Of a stretch of 6,007 nt of DNA, positions 1 to 5,091 are shown piece by piece. Origin of the DNA: an uncultured Dehalococcoidia bacterium (GTDB lineage Bacteria; Chloroflexota; Dehalococcoidia; Dehalococcoidales; UBA3254); NCBI GenBank assembly GCA_903890885.1, contig CAITCX010000179.1:1-6007 (forward strand). Reading direction: 5' to 3'. The notes under the pieces were generated by a model. The model worked only from the letters and a program-made list of their open reading frames with translations. It did no database searches and was not told where the DNA came from. The position numbers and the translations under genes were made by a program. Numbering within the stretch: the first letter of the stretch is position 1; each line of letters starts with the position of its first letter.

Positions 1-345
1 ATCTTATAACAGTAGCTTTAAAATCGTTTTCTTTGCGAATTATCTTGCTCAGACTCACCTGAAAAAACTTCAAGAATTATTGCCATTGTTTCTAAAAAAT
101 TCCGGGGCAAATATTTGGATTCAAAGATGGCGTTAATCATTAAATAGTAAAACCTTGATAAAAAAATTAAGTGATTGAGCAAGCGAATAGATCTTACCAA
201 ATTGACTACAAATATGCGTTATTTAGGTGATAATTAGTAATGATGCATGCTCTCAGATTTATCGGAGCAGCTAAAATCTTAGAGTGTTGAGAAGTCCAAC
301 TTTCTAGTTTATGAACCTTACATCCGGAATAAAGGAATAAGTCTT
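1..345. other. AT-rich leader without a convincing gene
   Basis: This stretch is rich in A and T and holds no reading frame I can support. The longest minus-strand frame (18-200) can only start at TTG, has no Shine-Dalgarno sequence before it, and gives a product I do not recognise. The plus strand is broken by frequent stops. Visible elements are a small GCATGC palindrome at 245-250 and a possible promoter at 287-315. The region most likely separates the glycosyltransferase at 346 from a gene outside the window. Confidence 0.55.
287..315 (+). promoter_or_regulatory. Possible sigma-70-type promoter upstream of the first glycosyltransferase
   Basis: TTGAGA at 287-292 matches the -35 consensus in five of six bases. 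A 17-base spacer separates it from TATGAA at 310-315, which matches the -10 consensus in four of six. The 346 start codon lies 30 bases past the -10 box, with AAAGGA at 331-336 as its ribosome binding site. Such matches arise easily by chance in AT-rich DNA, so this is only a candidate. Confidence 0.3.
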
Positions 346-1230
346 ATGCAGTCTGTAAATATTGCAAATCCATCAGTATCTATAGTGATATTAAATTATA
401 ATGGCGGCGAGGATGTACTCGAATGCCTGCAATCTGTTACGCAAATCGATTACCCTGCCTATGAGGTAATTATTGTAGATAATGGTTCAAAGGATGAGTC
501 GCTCCAGAACATAAAAAAAAGATATCCATCTATTAGAATAGTCGAAAACAAGCGTAACCTGGGCTTTTCTGAAGGCAATAACGTTGGAATAAGAGAATCA
601 GCTGCTCCTTACATTCTGCTTCTCAATGATGATACAGTTGTTAGTAAGGGTATTTTAAAAGATTTGTTAGGGGCCATCCAAGGTGATCAGAACATCGGTA
701 TCGCTGGTCCGGCGGTGATGTATTATAAGAATCCAGACCGGATTTGGAGTGCCGGAGCGAAGATAGGGCTTTTGGGTTATGCATCTCATCTGGGAAAGGG
801 GCAAAAAATGGATTCTTACAATTTACCCAGTAGGGTGCCCTATATCTGCGGCTGCGCCATTTTGATTAAAAGAGATGTAATAAACAGGGTAGGGTTGTTG
901 GACGCGGAATACTTCGCATATTTTGAAGATGCCGATTATTGTTTCAGGGCCAGAAAAGCCGGGTATCGTTGTCTTTACGTCCCTTCTCCAACCGTCTGGC
1001 ACAAAGTAAATGCTGAATGGATAAACAGTCCGGTACAGGCATATTATAATATGAGAAATCCTTTTATGTTTGCCAGAAAGAACCTTAAAGGCCTGAGGAA
1101 AATTATTTTCATCACCAGTCAAATAGTGCTCATGTTTCCATACTATTCAATCAAACTATTCGGAAAGGACTCAAAGATATTTAGGGGTTTGGTCAGAGGG
1201 TTAAAAGATGGACTGAATTACCGGCTTTAA
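346..1230 (+). CDS. Family 2 glycosyltransferase, rhamnosyltransferase-like (WbbL/COG1216 type)
   Basis: The predicted 294-residue protein is a GT-A fold inverting glycosyltransferase that would transfer a sugar from a nucleotide-sugar donor to a glycan or lipid-linked acceptor at the inner face of the membrane. Residues 11-20 form the first beta strand (SIVILNYNG), and VDNGSKD at 44-50 is the nucleotide-binding loop. NLGFSEGNN at 71-79 is typical of this subgroup, and NDD at 94-96 stands in the metal-binding DxD position. FEDADYCFR at 193-201 carries the likely catalytic acidic residues, and the H219 region (VWHK) follows. A hydrophobic stretch near 253-272 may be membrane-associated. The length is normal. 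The start has AAAGGA nine bases upstream and places the first strand close to the N-terminus. The adjacent rml genes make a rhamnosyltransferase role plausible, but the sequence alone does not fix donor or acceptor. Confidence 0.9.
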   Translation: MQSVNIANPSVSIVILNYNGGEDVLECLQSVTQIDYPAYEVIIVDNGSKDESLQNIKKRYPSIRIVENKRNLGFSEGNNVGIRESAAPYILLLNDDTVVSKGILKDLLGAIQGDQNIGIAGPAVMYYKNPDRIWSAGAKIGLLGYASHLGKGQKMDSYNLPSRVPYICGCAILIKRDVINRVGLLDAEYFAYFEDADYCFRARKAGYRCLYVPSPTVWHKVNAEWINSPVQAYYNMRNPFMFARKNLKGLRKIIFITSQIVLMFPYYSIKLFGKDSKIFRGLVRGLKDGLNYRL

Positions 1231-1260
1231 CACCAAGATGATTGTATAATAATAAGACTG

Positions 1261-1287
1261 TTGTTATAGTAATTAACAATATATAAT
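1261..1287 (+). promoter_or_regulatory. Possible promoter with an inverted repeat ahead of rmlA
   Basis: The 134-base gap between the glycosyltransferase and rmlA is strongly AT-rich. It contains a perfect TATAAT at 1282-1287. TTGTTA at 1261-1266 could serve as the -35 box, although the 15-base spacer is short. The same TTGTTA pairs with TAACAA at 1274-1279 across seven bases, an inverted repeat lying between the two boxes that could be an operator or simply chance. A second TATAAT lies at 1245-1250 without a good -35 partner. The rml genes may therefore have their own start of transcription. Confidence 0.25.
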
Positions 1288-1364
1288 AACTCTTATTTGA
1301 GAATCTTAGCCGTATATCAAGGTTGAGAACGGATTAATATTTTATATGTCAAGGAAGTGAAATA

Positions 1365-2432
1365 ATGAAAGCTCTCATATTATCAGGCGGGAAAGGCGTC
1401 CGACTTAAGCCATTGACCAACACCATGGCCAAACAATTACTGCCAGTGGCCAATAAGCCAATATTATTTTATGTGCTGGAGCAAGTAAAAGAAGCCGGAA
1501 TTACCGATATCGGGGTGATTATTGATCCGGATACCGGGCATTATGTCCGTGAGTTCGTAGGCGACGGCTCAAAATGGGGGCTAAAAATAACCTATATTCC
1601 CCAGGCTAATCCGCTGGGACTGGCCCACGCGGTTAAGACCGCTGAGAGTTTTCTGGGCGACTCTCCTTTCTTGATGTTTCTGGGCGATAATTTGATTGAA
1701 GGCGGGATAAAAGCCTTTGTTGACGAATTTAAGTCCGCACTGCCTAATGCCCTTATATTATTGAAGAAGGTGGCTGATGCCAGGGCTTTTGGCGTGGCAG
1801 AACTGGATGCCGCTGGTAAAGTGATAAAGCTGGTTGAAAAGCCAAAAGTTCCCAAAAGCGATCTGGCTCTAGTTGGGGTATACCTTTTTAAACCGGATAT
1901 CCATCTGGCTATTACCAAGATCAAACCCTCGTTCCGGGGTGAACTGGAAATCACAGACGCTATTCAACAATTGATTAATGACGGAAAAACGGTAGATAGT
2001 CATATTCTGAAGGGTTGGTGGCTGGATACCGGAAAGAAAGACGACCTGTTAGAAGCTAACCGGGTAGTGCTCGATGATTACTTAAAGAGAGACATCAGGG
2101 GTACTGTTGATCCAAACAGCAAAGTCTCTGGAAGAGTATATATCGGCGAGGGTTCCTTAATTGAGAACAGTGTAATCAGAGGACCTGTTTCTATTTCTGA
2201 AAATTGCCAGATCAAAAATTCCTTTGTTGGACCTTTTACCAGTATAGGCGAAGGGACCTTAATAGAAAAATCTTCGATAGAGCACTCCGTTATACTTAGA
2301 AAGTGCCGCATCAACAATATCGAACGGCTAGGTGATAGTATCATTGGGTCAGAGTCTGAGATTATGAAACAAGAACCAGGTTTTAAACCGCTGTGTTTAT
2401 TTGTGGGTGATAATTCAAAAGTGGTGTTGTAA
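1365..2432 (+). CDS. rmlA: Glucose-1-phosphate thymidylyltransferase, long form (RmlA)
   Basis: This enzyme joins glucose-1-phosphate and dTTP to give dTDP-glucose and pyrophosphate, the first step of dTDP-L-rhamnose synthesis in the cytoplasm. The N-terminal nucleotidyltransferase domain (about 1-240) has LSGGKGVRLKPLT at 6-18; the usual GTRL is GVRL here. It also shows KQLLPVANKPI at 23-33, GLAHAV at 85-90, FLGDN at 105-109 with the metal-binding D108, VEKP at 157-160 and WWLDTG at 218-223. Residues of about 250-330 form hexapeptide-like repeats of a left-handed beta helix (IGEGSLIENSVI and similar). At 355 residues it is the long type, whereas the classic enterobacterial RmlA is near 290. 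The ATG has AAGGAAGTGA at 1351-1360 as ribosome binding site. Long-form enzymes also feed other dTDP-sugar pathways, but the rmlB and rmlD neighbours favour rhamnose. Confidence 0.95.
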   Translation: MKALILSGGKGVRLKPLTNTMAKQLLPVANKPILFYVLEQVKEAGITDIGVIIDPDTGHYVREFVGDGSKWGLKITYIPQANPLGLAHAVKTAESFLGDSPFLMFLGDNLIEGGIKAFVDEFKSALPNALILLKKVADARAFGVAELDAAGKVIKLVEKPKVPKSDLALVGVYLFKPDIHLAITKIKPSFRGELEITDAIQQLINDGKTVDSHILKGWWLDTGKKDDLLEANRVVLDDYLKRDIRGTVDPNSKVSGRVYIGEGSLIENSVIRGPVSISENCQIKNSFVGPFTSIGEGTLIEKSSIEHSVILRKCRINNIERLGDSIIGSESEIMKQEPGFKPLCLFVGDNSKVVL

Positions 2433-2510
2433 GCGCAGGACGCTAAGACGCGGAGCGCTAAGACGCAGGACTCTAAGACGCGTGGCGCTAAGACGCGGGG
2501 CGGAGAAAAC
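2433..2510. repeat. Tandem 15-bp GC-rich repeats in the rmlA-rmlB gap
   Basis: Directly after the rmlA stop codon lie four head-to-tail units, each ending in CTAAGAC: 2433-2449 (17 bases), 2450-2464, 2465-2479 and 2480-2494 (15 bases each). Unit two reads GCGGAGCGCTAAGAC. A fifth, degraded unit (2495-2510) ends in CGGAGAAAAC. The second and fourth units are 10/15 G or C, in clear contrast to the AT-rich genes and other gaps. No protein role is apparent. It belongs to the same family as the repeat after rmlB. Confidence 0.85.
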
Positions 2511-2528
2511 GCATAGCGTATAACGGGG
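2508..2528. repeat. Short heptamer run leading into the rmlB ribosome binding site
   Basis: Three consecutive 7-base units, AACGCAT, AGCGTAT and AACGGGG, follow the 15-bp repeats. The last merges into GGGGAG at 2525-2530, the Shine-Dalgarno sequence seven bases before the rmlB ATG. The third unit is a poor match, so only two units are secure. The heptamer identity is clearer in the longer run before rmlD (3582-3623). Confidence 0.6.
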
Positions 2529-2537
2529 AGAAATAAT

Positions 2538-3542
2538 ATGAAGATATTGGTCACGGGTGGTGCTGGTTTTATCGGCAGTAATTTTATACATTACATAACT
2601 AAACAACATGCAGATTGGAAGGTAATCAATCTGGATAAGTTGACCTACGCCGGAAATCTGGAGAATCTGAAAGGTTTTAAAGAGTCACCATCATATCGAT
2701 TCATCAAAGGTGACATCACTGACAGGGTTCAAGTAGATAGCTTATTAAGAGATGGCGTGGATATCGTAATAAACTTTGCAGCCGAATCACATGTGGACAG
2801 GAGTATCCAGGATTCCTCTCCTTTTATAGACACCAATATTAAGGGTACTCAGGTTTTGCTGGAAGGGATAAGAAAAAACCAGGTCAAGAAGTACGTCCAG
2901 GTTTCTACTGACGAAGTATATGGTTCGCTGGAAATCGGAAAATCGGCTGAGAATGCATCTTTGCTCCCTAATAGCCCCTATGCAGCCAGTAAAACTTCAG
3001 CTGACCTGCTCTGCCGGGCATATTGGAAGACGTACGGCTTGCCGGTAATGATAACCAGGTGTTCAAACAACTACGGTCCTTTTCAGTTTCCTGAGAAGTT
3101 AATACCTCTGGTTATTACCAATGCCCTAGAAGGAAAAGATATTCCGGTTTATGGAGATGGGATGAACGTCCGGGAATGGATATATGTAGAAGACCATTGC
3201 CGTGCGCTCGAATGTGTAATTCTAAAAGGTAGTCCAGGGGAGATCTATAATGTCGGTTCGAATATAGAAAAAACCAATCTGGATATAGTAAGGTTTATCT
3301 TAAAAGAGCTAGATAAATCCGAAAGTCTGATAAAATATGTGACTGACCGGCCGGGACATGATAGGCGTTATGCCCTCGATGCTTCCAAGATCGAGCGTGA
3401 ACTTGGCTGGAAGGCTGCAATTTCATTTAAAGAAGGAATGAAAAAAACGGTTCAATGGTATATCGACAATAAAGACTGGTGGCAGAGGATAAAAAGCGGA
3501 GAGTACACGGGTTATTATGACCGGATGTACGTGGGACGCTGA
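2538..3542 (+). CDS. rmlB: dTDP-glucose 4,6-dehydratase (RmlB)
   Basis: This is an NAD-dependent short-chain dehydrogenase/reductase of the extended type that converts dTDP-glucose to dTDP-4-keto-6-deoxyglucose, the second step of the pathway. The Rossmann motif GGAGFIGSN lies at 7-15, and D33 in NLDKLTYAGN is positioned for the NAD ribose. AAESHVDRSI at 81-90 is a hallmark of the family. STDEVYG at 123-129 contains the catalytic T124-D125-E126, and Y148 and K152 form the YxxxK pair. NNYGP at 177-181 and RPGHDRRYALD at 271-281 line the substrate site. The length (334) is normal and nothing is missing. GGAG at 2527-2530 supports the start. Its last three bases of stop codon and preceding GGA CGC codons coincide with a repeat unit (see 3533-3584), so the repeat may supply the end of the gene. 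Confidence 0.97.
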   Translation: MKILVTGGAGFIGSNFIHYITKQHADWKVINLDKLTYAGNLENLKGFKESPSYRFIKGDITDRVQVDSLLRDGVDIVINFAAESHVDRSIQDSSPFIDTNIKGTQVLLEGIRKNQVKKYVQVSTDEVYGSLEIGKSAENASLLPNSPYAASKTSADLLCRAYWKTYGLPVMITRCSNNYGPFQFPEKLIPLVITNALEGKDIPVYGDGMNVREWIYVEDHCRALECVILKGSPGEIYNVGSNIEKTNLDIVRFILKELDKSESLIKYVTDRPGHDRRYALDASKIERELGWKAAISFKEGMKKTVQWYIDNKDWWQRIKSGEYTGYYDRMYVGR

Positions 3543-3584
3543 GACGAAGGACGCGGGACGGAGAACCAGCAGGACGGAGAAAGC
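3533..3584. repeat. GGACG-type repeats overlapping the rmlB stop codon
   Basis: GGGACGCTGAGAC at 3533-3545 matches 11 of 13 bases of the first unit after rmlA (2437-2449), and its TGA is the rmlB stop. It is followed by GGACGC at 3549-3554 and by two tandem units with period 16, GGGACGGAGAACCAGC at 3555-3570 and AGGACGGAGAAAGC at 3571-3584. The 23 bases at 3572-3594 match 2498-2520 at 20 positions. The two gaps therefore carry copies of one repeat family. Confidence 0.8.
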
Positions 3585-3623
3585 GTATAGCGTAAAGCGT
3601 CCAGCGTATCGCGTAGCGCGTGG
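3582..3623. repeat. Six tandem 7-bp units before rmlD
   Basis: Read from 3582 the sequence divides into AGCGTAT, AGCGTAA, AGCGTCC, AGCGTAT, CGCGTAG and CGCGTGG without a break. The GCGT core is present in all six. The final GG forms part of the Shine-Dalgarno GGAG at 3622-3625. A seven-base period is not a multiple of three, so a change in copy number would shift any frame read through it, which argues against a coding role. Confidence 0.8.
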
Positions 3624-3630
3624 AGATAAG
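3622..3630 (+). promoter_or_regulatory. Ribosome binding site that fixes the rmlD start
   Basis: GGAG at 3622-3625 lies five bases before the ATG at 3631. It favours this start over an in-frame ATG at 3517 that lies inside rmlB and would add 38 residues encoded largely by the repeats. Confidence 0.7.
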
Positions 3631-4500
3631 ATGAAAGTATTAGTTATAGGCGCCGATGGCCAACTCGGAACGGATCTCTGCCGGGTATTCAAAGGCCAGG
3701 ATTTGATTTCGTTGACTCAGCGTGAGATTGAGATCACGGATATGGCTTCGGTTGAAAAAGCCTTCGTAAAATATCAGCCTGAGGTTGTAATTAACACCGC
3801 CGCCTTTATCAGGGTGGATGATTGCGAAACCGAACAAGATACAGCCTTTGCAGTGAATGCCCTGGGGGCCCGCAATGTGGCGGTCCAATCTCAGAAGGTA
3901 GGCGCCAAGCTGGTTCATATCAGCACGGACTATATATTCGGGGGAGAAGCGTTGATTCCCCCTGACGGTTATACAGAGTTTGATAATCCTGTACCATTGA
4001 GTGTCTACGGCAAATCCAAATTGGCCGGAGAGGAATTGGTGCGCTGTCTCTGTCAAAAATATTTGATAATAAGAAGTTCAGGCTTATTTGGTGCTGCTGG
4101 AGCTTTAGGCAAAGGCGGCAATTTCATTGAGACCATGATAAGACTGGCCAGAGAAAAGCCTGAATTGAGAGTGGTTAATGATCAGGTCTTTTCGCCCACT
4201 TATACTCTAGATTTAGCATCTAAGATTTCACAAATAATCGATACAGAATATTATGGGACCTTTCACATCACCAACAGCGGAACATGCTCGTGGTATGACC
4301 TGGCGCGCGAGACACTGGACGTAATACGCATTAAAACACCGCTTATTCCCATCACTTCCGACCAGTACCCGCAAAAGGCCAAACGACCCAGTAACTCAGT
4401 TTTGAGGAACTATCAATTGCATCTATTAGGAATGAGCCAAATGAGGCCCTGGCAAGAAGGTCTTAAAGATTATTTAAAGGAAAAAGGACATACAGCTTAG
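3631..4500 (+). CDS. rmlD: dTDP-4-dehydrorhamnose reductase (RmlD)
   Basis: This NAD(P)H-dependent reductase reduces the 4-keto group of dTDP-4-dehydrorhamnose to give dTDP-L-rhamnose, the last step of the pathway. From the 3631 start the protein is 289 residues, the usual family size. The cofactor motif GADGQLG is at 7-13, right at the N-terminus as expected. NTAAFIRVDDCE at 55-66 matches the family pattern NAAAYTxVDxAE. ISTDYIFGG is at 97-105, and Y126 and K130 in YGKSK form the catalytic pair. NDQVFSPTYTLDLA at 183-196 and a late RPSNSVL segment match the substrate region. An in-frame upstream ATG at 3517 is rejected because it overlaps rmlB and reads through repeats. The next gene begins 13 bases after its stop, so the two are probably cotranscribed. 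Confidence 0.93.
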   Translation: MKVLVIGADGQLGTDLCRVFKGQDLISLTQREIEITDMASVEKAFVKYQPEVVINTAAFIRVDDCETEQDTAFAVNALGARNVAVQSQKVGAKLVHISTDYIFGGEALIPPDGYTEFDNPVPLSVYGKSKLAGEELVRCLCQKYLIIRSSGLFGAAGALGKGGNFIETMIRLAREKPELRVVNDQVFSPTYTLDLASKISQIIDTEYYGTFHITNSGTCSWYDLARETLDVIRIKTPLIPITSDQYPQKAKRPSNSVLRNYQLHLLGMSQMRPWQEGLKDYLKEKGHTA

Positions 4501-4503
4501 GAG
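4499..4503 (+). promoter_or_regulatory. Ribosome binding site overlapping the rmlD stop codon
   Basis: AGGAG at 4499-4503 shares its first two bases with the TAG stop of rmlD and lies ten bases before the ATG at 4514. The overlap suggests that translation of the two genes may be coupled. Confidence 0.6.
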
Positions 4504-4513
4504 AAATACATAC

Positions 4514-5029
4514 ATGGAAGTTAAAGAATATAAGGACTTACCTGGAGTCAGGACTTGCGAACTTAAGATATTTCCGGATGAACGCGGATTCTTTATGGAA
4601 TCGCTAAGGCTGGACTGGAAGGAATTCTTTCAAGATGACCAGATAGTGCAGGTTAATACCTCTTTCACTTATCCTGGCATAATCAGGGCCTGGCACAGGC
4701 ATCTGCGTGGACAGGTGGATTACTTCTATGTAGTAAACGGCGCATTGAAAATCTGCGCCTATGATGACAGAATTGAGTCCCCTTCAACAAAAGGAAAACT
4801 TATTGAAATCGTGGCCAGTTCGCAGAAACCGCAACTGGTAAGAATACCCGGCCTTTACTGGCACGGTATCAAAAATATTCACCCTGAACCAACGACGCTG
4901 ATATATTTTGTGAATGTTCTATATAATTATGCAAAACCGGACGAGGAGCGTCGTTCCTGGAATGATTCAGCCATTATTGATCCGAGAAACGGGCAACCTT
5001 TTGATTGGAATAAATGCCCAAATAAATAG
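4514..5029 (+). CDS. rmlC: RmlC-like cupin, dTDP-4-dehydrorhamnose 3,5-epimerase family (divergent)
   Basis: Its place after rmlA, rmlB and rmlD suggests it supplies the C3/C5 epimerisation of dTDP-4-keto-6-deoxyglucose. Family signs are PDERGFF at 21-27 (usual DERGxF), the cupin strand with IIRAWHRH at 56-63, GALKICAYDDR at 76-86, IPGLYWHGI at 111-119 and PDEERRSWND at 142-151. H61 aligns with the catalytic histidine of RmlC. Other features are atypical. GLHFQ is replaced by AWHRH, the position of the conserved active-site lysine appears to hold D69, and the protein stops at residue 171 without the C-terminal SEKD-type segment that carries the aspartate partner of the histidine. These alignments were made by eye. 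It may be a distinct subgroup with the same job, or a related sugar-nucleotide isomerase or epimerase. The gene symbol is provisional. Confidence 0.75.
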   Translation: MEVKEYKDLPGVRTCELKIFPDERGFFMESLRLDWKEFFQDDQIVQVNTSFTYPGIIRAWHRHLRGQVDYFYVVNGALKICAYDDRIESPSTKGKLIEIVASSQKPQLVRIPGLYWHGIKNIHPEPTTLIYFVNVLYNYAKPDEERRSWNDSAIIDPRNGQPFDWNKCPNK

Positions 5030-5058
5030 GTAAAACAAATTTGTTAATGATGATGTAA

Positions 5059-5084
5059 AGTAACCTATAAACCGTTGAAGGTTA
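5059..5084. terminator. Weak hairpin between convergent genes
   Basis: TAACCT at 5061-5066 pairs with AGGTTA at 5079-5084 across a 12-base loop, in the gap where the plus-strand rml genes meet the minus-strand glycosyltransferase. The stem is short and no clear T-run follows on either strand. A perfect 12-base palindrome, AACAAATTTGTT, lies at 5034-5045 in the same gap. The location suits a bidirectional terminator, but the structure is weak. Confidence 0.2.
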
Positions 5085-5091
5085 TACTAAT

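Noticed and set aside
18..200. Minus-strand frame of 60 codons in the leader
   Set aside because: It starts at TTG, has no ribosome binding site, and its product shows no recognisable motif. AT-rich DNA of this length gives such frames by chance.
823..1122. Minus-strand frame inside the first glycosyltransferase gene
   Set aside because: It lies wholly antisense to a gene with strong family motifs and has no recognisable product.
2433..2510. CRISPR array
   Set aside because: The units are 15 bp, directly adjacent and without unique spacers, and no cas genes are visible.
2433..2513. Possible C-terminal extension of RmlA through the repeats (AKTR-like pentapeptides)
   Set aside because: The frame is open to a TAG at 2514, but the rmlA TAA at 2430-2432 precedes it and the protein already has a complete beta-helix domain.
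2078..2609. Minus-strand frames across the end of rmlA, the repeat gap and the start of rmlB
   Set aside because: They are antisense to two clear genes. Their repetitive leucine- and arginine-rich segments are simply the 15-bp repeat read on the other strand.
5034..5045. Palindrome AACAAATTTGTT as a terminator
   Set aside because: It has no loop and only A/T-rich pairing, so it would not form a stable hairpin. It is noted only as a possible binding site or chance.
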